This document shows, in pieces, positions 22,919-36,245 of a DNA stretch of 64,000 nucleotides. Origin of the DNA: Panorpa germanica (Eukaryota > Arthropoda > Insecta > Mecoptera > Panorpidae); NCBI GenBank assembly GCA_963678705.1, contig OY783209.1, positions 62,001-126,000 on the forward strand. Direction: 5' to 3'. Below the pieces are notes generated by a model. It did no database searches. It was not told where the DNA came from and saw nothing but the letters and a program-made list of their open reading frames with translations. The stretch's first letter is position 1. Every line of letters begins with the position of its first letter. A program made the position numbers and the translations under genes.

Positions 22919-24188
22919 GAATGTAAAATTTATGACCTATATTAACGTAACTTTTTACGCTGATTTCAAATATGTAATTTATTTTTTGGTAGGCCTCCCG
23001 GTTTTCGAGATATCAGCGTGTCAAGGGTTAAATAATGGAAAGATTTCAAAATGGTTTCCATATTTGAAATCAGCGGGAAATTCTACGTTTAAAAACGTTG
23101 TTAAATATCGAAAAAAAAACATTTGCTTTTTTGTTAAAATTTTAAAGGTTATACTCTTGTTAATTTTACAAAAAGTTGATGGTCTCTGAATGTAAAATTT
23201 ATGACCTATATTAACGTAACTTTTTACGCTGATTTCAAATATGTAATTTATTTTTTGGTAGGCCTCCCGGTTTTCGAGATATCGGCGTGTCAAGGGGTAA
23301 ATAATGGACATTTGCTTTTATCGTTACGACATTTGTTTTTAACATTACGACATTTGTTTTTATCATTACGACATTTGTTTTTATCATTACGACATTTGTT
23401 TTTATCGTTACGACATTTGTTTTTATCGTTACGGCAGTTTATATTTAAAATTATAATAATGTGCCCCCTAATAGAAACTTTATATAAAATTTATAAAGGA
23501 GTATCTAGACTATCTCATATTAAAATTTGAGCATCCTAGGTCTTTATTGTAGCTTGTAATTAACGTTGCAAGCATGCTATGTCAATAAATGTAACGCTTG
23601 TGCAAACCATAGAATGCATGGCTCTAGTGTGGCCCCCTTATAGCTCCTAATAGAAACATTATATAAAATTTATAAAGTAGTGTCTAGACTATCTCATATT
23701 AAAATTTGAGCATCCGAGGTCTTTATTGTAGCTTGTAATTAACGTTGCAAGCATGCTATGTCAATAAATGTAACGCTTGTGCAAACCATAGAATGCATGG
23801 CTCTAGTGTGGCCCCCTTATAGCTCCTAATAGAAACATTATATAAAATTTATAAAGTAGTGTCTAGACTATCTCATATTAAAATTTGAGCATCCTAGGTC
23901 TTTATTGTAGCTTGTAATTAACGTTGCAAGCATGCTATGTCAATAAATGTAACGCTTGTGCAAACCATAGAATGCATGGCTCTAGTGTGGCCCCCTTAAG
24001 GCTCCTAATAGAAACATTATATAAATTTTATAAAGGAGAGTCTAGACTACCTCATATAAAAATTTCAGACTTCTATCTCTTATGGTTCATGAGATAATAA
24101 CACTTGAAGCTTGATAGAACATTTTAGAACATTTGGTAGTCGAAAAATTATTCGAAAAAAATGATATTTTAACAAGGTATATTACCGT
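22919..24188. repeat. Type II HOR, 1270 bp, no FF monomer
   Basis: B 22919-23187 (G, with ATATCAGCG instead of ATATCGGCG), Bt 23188-23306, C 23307-23432, L 23433-23463, A0 23464-23642, A 23643-23821, A 23822-24000, A3' 24001-24188. Here Bt begins like an ordinary B (GAATGTAAAATTTATGACC) rather than AAATGTAAAATTTATAACG, so a B head has replaced the usual Bt head. L starts GGCAGTTTAT instead of GGCCGTTTAT. Confidence 0.94.
23307..23432. repeat. C minisatellite, 6 x 21 bp, with private variant
   Basis: The second copy has TTTTTAACATTACG in place of TTTTTATCATTACG. Otherwise the order of copy variants is as in the other six-copy arrays. Confidence 0.95.
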
Positions 24189-25331
24189 GAATGTAAAATT
24201 TATGACCTATATTAACGTAACTTTTTACGCTGATTTCAAATATGTAATTTATTTTTTGGTAGGCCTCCCGGTTTTCGAGATATCGGCGTGTCAAGGGTTA
24301 AATAATGGAAAGATTTCAAAATGGTTTCCATATTTGAAATCAGCGGGAAATTCTACGTTTAAAAACGTTGTTAAATATCGAAAAAAAAACATTTGCTTTT
24401 TTGTTAAAATTTTAAAGGTTATTATACTCTTGTTAATTTTACAAAAAGTTGATGGTCTCTGAATGTAAAATTTATGACCTATATTAACGTAACTTTTTAC
24501 GCTGATTTCAAATATGTAATTTATTTTTTGGTAGGCCTCCCGGTTTTCGAGATATCGGCGTGTCAAGGGTTAATTAATGGAAATTTTGTCGGCCATTTTG
24601 AAAAACTTCTTTTTGCTGTAGCGCCTAAATGGCTGAACCAATTTGAAAATTGTCTATGGCGAAAAGATGCGCAGGGAAATTCTATATAAAATTACATTTT
24701 CCAAATTTTTCCAAGACCCATAGTGCACCTGTAATAACGCTTGTGCAAACCATAGAATGAATGGCTCTAGTGTGGCCCCCTTATAGCTCCTAATAGAAAC
24801 ATTATATAAATTTTATAAAGGAGTATCTAGACTATCTCATATTAAAATTTGAGCATCCTAAGTGTTTATTGTACCTTGTAATTAACGTTGCAAGCATGCT
24901 ATGTCAATAAATGTAACGCTTGTGCAAACCATAGAATGCATGGCTCTAGTGTGGCCCCCTTATAGCTCCTAATAGAAACATTATATAAAATTTATAAAGT
25001 AGTGTCTAGACTATCTCATATTAAAATTTGAGCATCCTAGGTCTTTATTGTAGCTTGTAATTAACGTTGCAAGCATGCTATGTCAATAAATGTAACGCTT
25101 GTGCAAACCATAGAATGCATGGCTCTAGTGTGGCCCCCTTAAGGCTCCTAATAGAAACATTATATAAATTTTATAAAGGAGAGTCTAGACTACCTCATAT
25201 AAAAATTTTAGACTTCTATCTCTTATGGTTCATGAGATAATAACACTTGAAGCTTGATAGAACATTTTAGAACATTTGGTAGTCGAAAAATTATTCGAAA
25301 AAAATGATATTTTAACAAGGTATATTACCGT
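24189..25331. repeat. Type I HOR, short form 1143 bp (single B, G+ATT chimera)
   Basis: B 24189-24460 (272 bp), D 24461-24785, A 24786-24964, A 24965-25143, A3' 25144-25331. The single B has the first-B mark (AGCGGG) and the second-B mark (extra ATT), so the exchange that removed one B lies between those two sites. Confidence 0.95.
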
Positions 25332-26474
25332 GAATGTAAAATTTATGACCTATATTAACGTAACTTTTTACGCTGATTTCAAATATGTAATTTATTTTTT
25401 GGTAGGCCTCCCGGTTTTCGAGATATCGGCGTGTCAAGGGTTAAATAATGGAAAGATTTCAAAATGGTTTCCATATTTGAAATCAGCGGGAAATTCTACG
25501 TTTAAAAACGTTGTTAAATATCGAAAAAAAAACATTTGCTTTTTTGTTAAAATTTTAAAGGTTATTATACTCTTGTTAATTTTACAAAAAGTTGATGGTC
25601 TCTGAATGTAAAATTTATGACCTATATTAACGTAACTTTTTACGCTGATTTCAAATATGTAATTTATTTTTTGGTAGGCCTCCCGGTTTTCGAGATATCG
25701 GCGTGTCAAGGGTTAATTAATGGAAATTTTGTCGGCCATTTTGAAAAACTTCTTTTTGCTGTAGCGCCTAAATGGCTGAACCAATTTGAAAATTGTCTAT
25801 GGCGAAAAGATGCGCAGGGAAATTCTATATAAAATTACATTTTCCAAATTTTTCCAAGACCCATAGTGCACCTGTAATAACGCTTGTGCAAACCATAGAA
25901 TGAATGGCTCTAGTGTGGCCCCCTTATAGCTCCTAATAGAAACATTATATAAATTTTATAAAGGAGTATCTAGACTATCTCATATTAAAATTTGAGCATC
26001 CTAAGTGTTTATTGTACCTTGTAATTAACGTTGCAAGCATGCTATGTCAATAAATGTAACGCTTGTGCAAACCATAGAATGCATGGCTCTAGTGTGGCCC
26101 CCTTATAGCTCCTAATAGAAACATTATATAAAATTTATAAAGTAGTGTCTAGACTATCTCATATTAAAATTTGAGCATCCTAGGTCTTTATTGTAGCTTG
26201 TAATTAACGTTGCAAGCATGCTATGTCAATAAATGTAACGCTTGTGCAAACCATAGAATGCATGGCTCTAGTGTGGCCCCCTTAAGGCTCCTAATAGAAA
26301 CATTATATAAATTTTATAAAGGAGAGTCTAGACTACCTCATATAAAAATTTCAGACTTCTATCTCTTATGGTTCATGAGATAATAACACTTGAAGCTTGA
26401 TAGAACATTTTAGAACATTTGGTAGTCGAAAAATTATTCGAAAAAAATGATATTTTAACAAGGTATATTACCGT
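25332..26474. repeat. Type I HOR, short form 1143 bp (single B, G+ATT chimera)
   Basis: B 25332-25603, D 25604-25928, A 25929-26107, A 26108-26286, A3' 26287-26474. Same chimera as the unit before it, so these two are a tandem duplication. The preceding A3' has ATTTTAGAC instead of ATTTCAGAC. Confidence 0.95.
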
Positions 26475-27402
26475 GAATGTAAAATTTATGACCTATATTA
26501 ACGTAACTTTTTACGCTGATTTCAAATATGTAATTTATTTTTTGGTAGGCCTCCCGGTTTTCGAGATATCGGCGTGTCAAGGGTTAAATAATGGAAAGAT
26601 TTCAAAATGGTTTCCATATTTGAAATCAGCGAGAAATTCTACGTTTAAAAACGTTGTTAAATATCGAAAAAAAAACATTTGCTTTTTTGTTAAAATTTTA
26701 AAGGTTATACTCTTGTTAATTTTACAAAAAGTTGATGGTCTCTGAATGTAAAATTTATGACCTATATTAACGTAACTTTTTACGCTGATTTCAAATATGT
26801 AATTTATTTTTTTGTAGGCCTCCCGGTTTTCGAGATAACGGCGTTTCAAGAGTTAAATAATGGAGATATTTCAAAATGGTTTTCAGATATGAAATCAGCG
26901 GGAAATTCTACGTTCAAAAACATTGTTAAATTTCGAAAAAAAATATTTGCTTTTTCGTTAAATTTTTAAAGGTTATAATACTCTTGTTAATTTCACAAAA
27001 AGTTGATGGTCTCTTAATGTAAAATTTATGACCTATATTAACGTAACTTTTTACGCTGATTTCAAATATGTAATTTATTTTTTTGTAGGCCTCCCGGTTT
27101 TCGAGATAACGGCGTTTCAAGAGTTAAATAATGGAGATATTTCAAAATGGTTTTCAGATATGAAATCAGCGGGAAATTCTACGTTCAAAAACGTTGTTAA
27201 ATTTCGAAAAAAAAAAATTTGCTTTTTTGTTAAAATTTTAAAGGTTATACTCTTGTTAATTTCACAAAAAGTCGATGGTCTCCAAATGTAAAATTTATAA
27301 CGTATTGTGACGTAACTTTTTACGCTGATTTCAAATATGCAATTTATTTTTTGGTAGGCCTCCCGGTTTTCGAGATATCGGCGTGTCAAGGGGTAAATAA
27401 TG

Positions 27403-27528
27403 GACATTTGCTTTTATCGTTACGACATTTGTTTTTATCATTACGACATTTGTTTTTATCATTACGACATTTGTTTTTATCATTACGACATTTGTTTTTA
27501 TCGTTACGACATTTGTTTTTATCGTTAC
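27403..27528. repeat. C minisatellite, 6 x 21 bp
   Basis: Standard order: one GCTTTTATCG copy, three GTTTTTATCA copies, two GTTTTTATCG copies. Confidence 0.96.
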
Positions 27529-28096
27529 GGCCGTTTATATTTAAAATTATAATAATGTGCCCCCTAATAGAAACTTTATATAAAATTTATAAAGGAGTAT
27601 CTAGACTATCTCATATTAAAATTTGAGCATCCTAGGTCTTTATTGTAGCTTGTAATTAACGTTGCAAGCATGCTATGTCAATAAATGTAACGCTTGTGCA
27701 AACCATAGAATGCATGGCTCTAGTGTGGCCCCCTTATAGCTCCTAATAGAAACATTATATAAAATTTATAAAGTAGTGTCTAGACTATCTCATATTAAAA
27801 TTTGAGCATCCTAGGTCTTTATTGTAGCTTGTAATTAACGTTGCAAGCATGCTATGTCAATAAATGTAACGCTTGTGCAAACCATAGAATGCATGGCTCT
27901 AGTGTGGCCCCCTTATAGCTCCTAATAGAAACATTATATAAAATTTATAAAGTAGTGTCTAGACTATCTCATATTAAAATTTGAGCATCCTAGGTCTTTA
28001 TTGTAGCTTGTAATTAACGTTGCAAGCATGCTATGTCAATAAATGTAACGCTTGTGCAAACCATAGAATGCATGGCTCTAGTGTGGCCCCCTTAAG

Positions 28097-28275
28097 GCTC
28101 CTAATAGAAACATTATATAAATTTTATAAAGGAGAGTCTAGACTATCTCATATTAAAATTTGAGCATCCTAGGTCTTTATTGTAGCTTGTAATTAACGTT
28201 GCAAGCATGCTATGTCAATAAATGTAACGCTTGTGCAAACCATAGAATGCATGGCTCTAGTGTGGCCCCCTTAAG
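28097..28275. repeat. Chimeric A monomer: A3' head, A tail
   Basis: The head has the A3'-specific TTTTATAAAGGAGAGTCTAGAC and continues as ACTATCTCATATTAAAATTTGAGC, the ordinary A sequence. It is 179 bp long, so the switch was in register. The switch point lies between GTCTAGACTA and the A-specific TCTCATATTA, about 28136-28150. Confidence 0.9.
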
Positions 28276-28463
28276 GCTCCTAATAGAAACATTATATAAA
28301 TTTTATAAAGGAGAGTCTAGACTACCTCATATAAAAATTTCAGACTTCTATCTCTTATGGTTCATGAGATAATAACACTTGAAGCTTGATAGAACATTTT
28401 AGAACATTTGGTAGTCGAAAAATTATTCGAAAAAAATGATATTTTAACAAGGTATATTACCGT

Positions 28464-29603
28464 GAATGTAAAATTTATGACCTATATTAACGTAACTTTT
28501 TACGCTGATTTCAAATATGTAATTTATTTTTTGGTAGGCCTCCCGGTTTTCGAGATATCGGCGTGTCAAGGGTTAAATAATGGAAAGATTTCAAAATGGT
28601 TTCCATATTTGAAATCAGCGGGAAATTCTACGTTTAAAAACGTTGTTAAATATCGAAAAAAAAACATTTGCTTTTTTGTTAAAATTTTAAAGGTTATACT
28701 CTTGTTAATTTTACAAAAAGTTGATGGTCTCTGAATGTAAAGTTTATGACCTATATTAACGTAACTTTTTACGCTGATTTCAAATATGTAATTTATTTTT
28801 TGGTAGGCCTCCCGGTTTTCGAGATATCGGCGTGTCAAGGGTTAATTAATGGAAATTTTGTCAGACAATTTGAAAAACTTCTTTTTGCTGTAGCGCCTAA
28901 ATGGCTGAACCAATTTGAAAATTGTCTATGGCGAAAAGATGCGCAGGGAAATTCTATATAAAATTACATTTTCCAAATTTTTCCAAGACCCATAGTGCAC
29001 CTGTAATAACGCTTGTGCAAACCATAGAATGAATGGCTCTAGTGTGGCCCCCTTATAGCTCCTAATAGAAACATTATATAAATTTTATAAAGGAGTATCT
29101 AGACTATCTCATATTAAAATTTGAGCATCCTAAGTGTTTATTGTACCTTGTAATTAACGTTGCAAGCATGCTATGTCAATAAATGTAACGCTTGTGCAAA
29201 CCATAGAATGCATGGCTCTAGTGTGGCCCCCTTAAGGCTCCTAATAGAAACATTATATAAAATTTATAAAGTAGTGTCTAGACTATCTCATATTAAAATT
29301 TGAGCATCCTAGGTCTTTATTGTAGCTTGTAATTAACGTTGCAAGCATGCTATGTCAATAAATGTAACGCTTTTGCAAACCATAGAATGCATGGCTCTAG
29401 TGTGGCCCCCTTAAGGCTCCTAATAGAAACATTATATAAATTTTATAAAGGAGAGTCTAGACTACCTCATATAAAAATTTCAGACTTCTATCTCTTATGG
29501 TTCATGAGATAATAACACTTGAAGCTTGATAGAACATTTTAGAACATTTGGTAGTCGAAAAATTATTCGAAAAAAATGATATTTTAACAAGGTATATTAC
29601 CGT
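28464..29603. repeat. Type I HOR, short form 1140 bp (single B, G, no ATT)
   Basis: B 28464-28732, D 28733-29057, A 29058-29236, A 29237-29415, A3' 29416-29603. D begins GAATGTAAAGTTTATG (also at 33963 and 41745) and has the private change TTTTGTCAGACAATTTG in its core. Confidence 0.95.
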
Positions 29604-31015
29604 GAATGTAAAATTTATGACCTATATTAACGTAACTTTTTACGCTGATTTCAAATATGTAATTTATTTTTTGGTAGGCCTCCCGGTTTTCGAGATATCG
29701 GCGTGTCAAGGGTTAAATAATGGAAAGATTTCAAAATGGTTTCCATATTTGAAATCAGCGGGAAATTCTACGTTTAATAACGTTGTTAAATATCGAAAAA
29801 AAAACATTTGCTTTTTTGTTAAAATTTTAAAGGTTATACTCTTGTTAATTTTACAAAAAGTTGATGGTCTCTGAATGTAAAATTTATGACCTATATTAAC
29901 GTAACTTTTTACGCTGATTTCAAATATGTAATTTATTTTTTGGTAGGCCTCCCGGTTTTCGAGATATCGGCGTGTCAAGGGTTAAATAATGGAAAGATTT
30001 CAAAATGGTTTCCATATTTGAAATCAGCGAGAAATTCTACGTTTAAAAACGTTGTTAAATATCGAAAAAAAAACATTTGCTTTTTTGTTAAAATTTTAAA
30101 GGTTATTATACTCTTGTTAATTTTACAAAAAGTTGATGGTCTCTGAATGTAAAATTTATGACCTATATTAACGTAACTTTTTACGCTGATTTCAAATATG
30201 TAATTTATTTTTTGGTAGGCCTCCCGGTTTTCGAGATATCGGCGTGTCAAGGGTTAATTAATGGAAATTTTGTCGGCCATTTTGAAAAACTTCTTTTTGC
30301 TGTAGCGCCTAAATGGCTGAACCAATTTGAAAATTGTCTATGGCGAAAAGATGCGCAGGGAAATTCTATATAAAATTACATTTTCCAAATTTTTCCAAGA
30401 CCCATAGTGCACCTGTAATAACGCTTGTGCAAACCATAGAATGAATGGCTCTAGTGTGGCCCCCTTATAGCTCCTAATAGAAACATTATATAAATTTTAT
30501 AAAGGAGTATCTAGACTATCTCATATTAAAATTTGAGCATCCTAAGTGTTTATTGTACCTTGTAATTAACGTTGCAAGCATGCTATGTCAATAAATGTAA
30601 CGCTTGTGCAAACCATAGAATGCATGGCTCTAGTGTGGCCCCCTTAAGGCTCCTAATAGAAACATTATATAAAATTTATAAAGTAGTGTCTAGACTATCT
30701 CATATTAAAATTTGAGCATCCTAGGTCTTTATTGTAGCTTGTAATTAACGTTGCAAGCATGCTATGTCAATAAATGTAACGCTTGTGCAAACCATAGAAT
30801 GCATGGCTCTAGTGTGGCCCCCTTAAGGCTCCTAATAGAAACATTATATAAATTTTATAAAGGAGAGTCTAGACTACCTCATATAAAAATTTCAGACTTC
30901 TATCTCTTATGGTTCATGAGATAATAACACTTGAAGCTTGATAGAACATTTTAGAACATTTGGTAGTCGAAAAATTATTCGAAAAAAATGATATTTTAAC
31001 AAGGTATATTACCGT
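29604..31015. repeat. Type I HOR, 1412 bp
   Basis: B 29604-29872, B 29873-30144, D 30145-30469, A 30470-30648, A 30649-30827, A3' 30828-31015. The first B has ACGTTTAATAACG instead of ACGTTTAAAAACG, a mark shared with 34834, 37386, 42616 and 60307. Confidence 0.95.
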
Positions 31016-32155
31016 GAATGTAAAATTTATGACCTATATTAACGTAACTTTTTACGCTGATTTCAAATATGTAATTTATTTTTTGGTAGGCCTCCCGGTT
31101 TTCGAGATATCGGCGTGTCAAGAGTTAAATAATGGAAAGATTTCAAAATGGTTTCCATATTTGAAATCAGCGGGAAATTCTACGTTTAAAAACGTTGTTA
31201 AATATCGAAAAAAAAACATTTGCTTTTTTGTTAAAATTTTAAAGGTTATACTCTTGTTAATTTTACAAAAAGTTGATGGTCTCTGAATGTAAAATTTATG
31301 ACCTATATTAACGTAACTTTTTACGCTGATTTCAAATATGTAATTTATTTTTTGGTAGGCCTCCCGGTTTTCGAGATATCGGCGTGTCAAGGGTTAATTA
31401 ATGGAAATTTTGTCGGCCATTTTGAAAAACTTCTTTTTGCTGTAGCGCCTAAATGGCTGAACCAATTTGAAAATTGTCTATGGCGAAAAGATGCGCAGGG
31501 AAATTCTATATAAAATTACATTTTCCAAATTTTTCCAAGACCCATAGTGCACCTGTAATAACGCTTGTGCAAACCATAGAATGAATGGCTCTAGTGTGGC
31601 CCCCTTATAGCTCCTAATAGAAACATTATATAAATTTTATAAAGGAGTATCTAGACTATCTCATATTAAAATTTGAGCATCCTAAGTGTTTATTGTACCT
31701 TGTAATTAACGTTGCAAGCATGCTATGTCAATAAATGTAACGCTTGTGCAAACCATAGAATGCATGGCTCTAGTGTGGCCCCCTTAAGGCTCCTAATAGA
31801 AACATTATATAAAATTTATAAAGTAGTGTCTAGACTATCTCATATTAAAATTTGAGCATCCTAGGTCTTTATTGTAGCTTGTAATTAACGTTGCAAGCAT
31901 GCTATGTCAATAAATGTAACGCTTGTGCAAACCATAGAATGCATGGCTCTAGTGTGGCCCCCTTAAGGCTCCTAATAGAAACATTATATAAATTTTATAA
32001 AGGAGAGTCTAGACTACCTCATATAAAAATTTCAGACTTCTATCTCTTATGGTTCATGAGATAATAACACTTGAAGCTTGATAGAACATTTTAGAACATT
32101 TGGTAGTCGAAAAATTATTCGAAAAAAATGATATTTTAACAAGGTATATTACCGT
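31016..32155. repeat. Type I HOR, short form 1140 bp
   Basis: B 31016-31284, D 31285-31609, A 31610-31788, A 31789-31967, A3' 31968-32155. The B has TGTCAAGAGTTAAATAATGG, a change shared with 36246, 38798 and 44028. Confidence 0.95.
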
Positions 32156-33693
32156 GAATGTAAAATTTATGACCTATATTAACGTAACTTTTTACGCTGA
32201 TTTCAAATATGTAATTTATTTTTTGGTAGGCCTCCCGGTTTTCGAGATATCGGCGTGTCAAGGGTTAAATAATGGAAAGATTTCAAAATGGTTTCCATAT
32301 TTGAAATCAGCGAGAAATTCTACGTTTAAAAACGTTGTTAAATATCGAAAAAAAAACATTTGCTTTTTTGTTAAAATTTTAAAGGTTATACTCTTGTTAA
32401 TTTTACAAAAAGTTGATGGTCTCTGAATGTAAAATTTATGACCTATATTAACGTAACTTTTTACGCTGATTTCAAATATGTAATTTATTTTTTGTAGGCC
32501 TCCCGGTTTTCGAGATAACGGCGTTTCAAGAGTTAAATAATGGAGATATTTCAAAATGGTTTTCAGATATGAAATCAGCGGGAAATTCTACGTTCAAAAA
32601 CGTTGTTAAATTTCGAAAAAAAAAAATTTGCTTTTTTGTTAAAATTTTAAAGGTTATACTCTTGTTAATTTTACAAAAAGTCGATGGTCTCCAAATGTAA
32701 AATTTATAACGTATTGTGACGTAACTTTTTACGCTGATTTCAAATATGCAATTTATTTTTTGGTAGGCCTCCCGGTTTTCGAGATATCGGCGTGTCAAGG
32801 GGTAAATAATGGACATTTGCTTTTATCGTTACGACATTTGTTTTTATCATTACGACATTTGTTTTTATCATTACGACATTTGTTTTTATCATTACGACAT
32901 TTGTTTTTATCGTTACGACATTTGTTTTTATCGTTACGGCCGTTTATATTTAAAATTATAATAATGTGCCCCCTAATAGAAACTTTATATAAAATTTATA
33001 AAGGAGTATCTAGACTATCTCATATTAAAATTTGAGCATCCTAGGTCTTTATTGTAGCTTGTAATTAACGTTGCAAGCATGCTATGTCAATAAATGTAAC
33101 GCTTGTGCAAACCATAGAATGCATGGCTCTAGTGTGGCCCCCTTATAGCTCCTAATAGAAACATTATATAAAATTTATAAAGTAGTGTCTAGACTATCTC
33201 ATATTAAAATTTGAGCATCCTAGGTCTTTATTGTAGCTTGTAATTAACGTTGCAAGCATGCTATGTCAATAAATGTAACGCTTGTGCAAACCATAGAATG
33301 CATGGCTCTAGTGTGGCCCCCTTATAGCTCCTAATAGAAACATTATAAAAAATTTATAAAGTAGTGTCTAGACTATCTCATATTAAAATTTGAGCATCCT
33401 AGGTCTGTATTGTAGCTTGTAATTAACGTTGCAAGCATGCTATGTCAATAAATGTAACGCTTGTGCAAACCATAGAATGCATGGCTCTAGTGTGGCCCCC
33501 TTAAGGCTCCTAATAGAAACATTATATAAGTTTTATAAAGGAGAGTCTAGACTACCTCATATAAAAATTTCAGACTTCTATCTCTTATGGTTCATGAGAT
33601 AATAACACTTGAAGCTTGATAGAACATTTTAGAACATTTGGTAGTCGAAAAATTATTCGAAAAAAATGATATTTTAACAAGGTATATTACCGT
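32156..33693. repeat. Type II HOR, 1538 bp
   Basis: B 32156-32424 (R), FF 32425-32692 (one base short at TATTTTTTGTAGG), Bt 32693-32811, C 32812-32937, L 32938-32968, A0 32969-33147, A 33148-33326, A 33327-33505, A3' 33506-33693. Marks shared with 39938 are ATTATAAAAAATTT in the third A and TATATAAGTTTT in A3'. GTCTGTATTG in the third A is private. Confidence 0.95.
32812..32937. repeat. C minisatellite, 6 x 21 bp
   Basis: Standard six-copy order of variants, identical to 40594-40719. Confidence 0.96.
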
Positions 33694-34833
33694 GAATGTA
33701 AAATTTATGACCTATATTAACGTAACTTTTTACGCTGATTTCAAATATGTAATTTATTTTTTGGTAGGCCTCCCGGTTTTCGAGATATCGGCGTGTCAAG
33801 GGTTAAATAATGGAAAGATTTCAAAATGGTTTCCATATTTGAAATCAGCGGGAAATTCTACGTTTAAAAACGTTGTTAAATATCGAAAAAAAAACATTTG
33901 CTTTTTTGTTAAAATTTTAAAGGTTATACTCTTGTTAATTTTACAAAAAGTTGATGGTCTCTGAATGTAAAGTTTATGACCTATATTAACGTAACTTTTT
34001 ACGCTGATTTCAAATATGTAATTTATTTTTTGGTAGGCCTCCCGGTTTTCGAGATATCGGCGTGTCAAGGGTTAATTAATGGAAATTTTGTCGGCCATTT
34101 TGAAAAACTTCTTTTTGCTGTAGCGCCTAAATGGCTGAACCAATTTGAAAATTGTCTATGGCGAAAAGATGCGCAGGGAAATTCTATATAAAATTACATT
34201 TTCCAAATTTTTCCAAGACCCATAGTGCACCTGTAATAACGCTTGTGCAAACCATAGAATGAATGGCTCTAGTGTGGCCCCCTTATAGCTCCTAATAGAA
34301 ACATTATATAAATTTTATAAAGGAGTATCTAGACTATCTCATATTAAAATTTGAGCATCCTAAGTGTTTATTGTACCTTGTAATTAACGTTGCAAGCATG
34401 CTATGTCAATAAATGTAACGCTTGTGCAAACCATAGAATGCATGGCTCTAGTGTGGCCCCCTTAAGGCTCCTAATAGAAACATTATATAAAATTTATAAA
34501 GTAGTGTCTAGACTATCTCATATTAAAATTTGAGCATCCTAGGTCTTTATTGTAGCTTGTAATTAACGTTGCAAGCATGCTATGTCAATAAATGTAACGC
34601 TTTTGCAAACCATAGAATGCATGGCTCTAGTGTGGCCCCCTTAAGGCTCCTAATAGAAACATTATATAAATTTTATAAAGGAGAGTCTAGACTACCTCAT
34701 ATAAAAATTTCAGAATTCTATCTCTTATGGTTCATGAGATAATAACACTTGAAGCTTGATAGAACATTTTAGAACATTTGGTAGTCGAAAAATTATTCGA
34801 AAAAAATGATATTTTAACAAGGTATATTACCGT
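33694..34833. repeat. Type I HOR, short form 1140 bp
   Basis: B 33694-33962, D 33963-34287, A 34288-34466, A 34467-34645, A3' 34646-34833. A3' contains CAGAATTCTATC, creating an EcoRI word not seen in the other A3' blocks. Confidence 0.95.
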
Positions 34834-36245
34834 GAATGTAAAATTTATGACCTATATTAACGTAACTTTTTACGCTGATTTCAAATATGTAATTTATTTT
34901 TTGGTAGGCCTCCCGGTTTTCGAGATATCGGCGTGTCAAGGGTTAAATAATGGAAAGATTTCAAAATGGTTTCCATATTTGAAATCAGCGGGAAATTCTA
35001 CGTTTAATAACGTTGTTAAATATCGAAAAAAAAACATTTGCTTTTTTGTTAAAATTTTAAAGGTTATACTCTTGTTAATTTTACAAAAAGTTGATGGTCT
35101 CTGAATGTAAAATTTATGACCTATATTAACGTAACTTTTTACGCTGATTTCAAATATGTAATTTATTTTTTGGTAGGCCTCCCGGTTTTCGAGATATCGG
35201 CGTGTCAAGGGTTAAATAATGGAAAGATTTCAAAATGGTTTCCATATTTGAAATCAGCGAGAAATTCTACGTTTAAAAACGTTGTTAAATATCGAAAAAA
35301 AAACATTTGCTTTTTTGTTAAAATTTTAAAGGTTATTATACTCTTGTTAATTTTACAAAAAGTTGATGGTCTCTGAATGTAAAATTTATGACCTATATTA
35401 ACGTAACTTTTTACGCTGATTTCAAATATGTAATTTATTTTTTGGTAGGCCTCCCGGTTTTCGAGATATCGGCGTGTCAAGGGTTAATTAATGGAAATTT
35501 TGTCGGCCATTTTGAAAAACTTCTTTTTGCTGTAGCGCCTAAATGGCTGAACCAATTTGAAAATTGTCTATGGCGAAAAGATGCGCAGGGAAATTCTATA
35601 TAAAATTACATTTTCCAAATTTTTCCAAGACCCATAGTGCACCTGTAATAACGCTTGTGCAAACCATAGAATGAATGGCTCTAGTGTGGCCCCCTTATAG
35701 CTCCTAATAGAAACATTATATAAATTTTATAAAGGAGTATCTAGACTATCTCATATTAAAATTTGAGCATCCTAAGTGTTTATTGTACCTTGTAATTAAC
35801 GTTGCAAGCATGCTATGTCAATAAATGTAACGCTTGTGCAAACCATAGAATGCATGGCTCTAGTGTGGCCCCCTTAAGGCTCCTAATAGAAACATTATAT
35901 AAAATTTATAAAGTAGTGTCTAGACTATCTCATATTAAAATTTGAGCATCCTAGGTCTTTATTGTAGCTTGTAATTAACGTTGCAAGCATGCTATGTCAA
36001 TAAATGTAACGCTTGTGCAAACCATAGAATGCATGGCTCTAGTGTGGCCCCCTTAAGGCTCCTAATAGAAACATTATATAAATTTTATAAAGGAGAGTCT
36101 AGACTACCTCATATAAAAATTTCAGACTTCTATCTCTTATGGTTCATGAGATAATAACACTTGAAGCTTGATAGAACATTTTAGAACATTTGGTAGTCGA
36201 AAAATTATTCGAAAAAAATGATATTTTAACAAGGTATATTACCGT
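34834..36245. repeat. Type I HOR, 1412 bp
   Basis: B 34834-35102 (TTTAATAACG), B 35103-35374, D 35375-35699, A 35700-35878, A 35879-36057, A3' 36058-36245. Confidence 0.95.

Larger units (their letters stand above)
26475..28463. repeat. Type II HOR, 1989 bp, with a chimeric A
   Basis: B 26475-26743 (R, no ATT), FF 26744-27014 (271 bp; GGTTATAATACTC), FF 27015-27283 (starts TAATG), Bt 27284-27402, C 27403-27528, L 27529-27559, A0 27560-27738, A 27739-27917, A 27918-28096, A3'/A chimera 28097-28275, A3' 28276-28463. Confidence 0.94.
28464..33693. repeat. Second super-HOR, copy 1 (5230 bp)
   Basis: Order I(1140), I(1412), I(1140), II(1538). Ordered marks are GTAAAGTTTATG in the first D, TTTAATAACG in the second unit, CAAGAGTTAAAT in the third and a one-base loss in the FF of the fourth. 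Confidence 0.92.
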
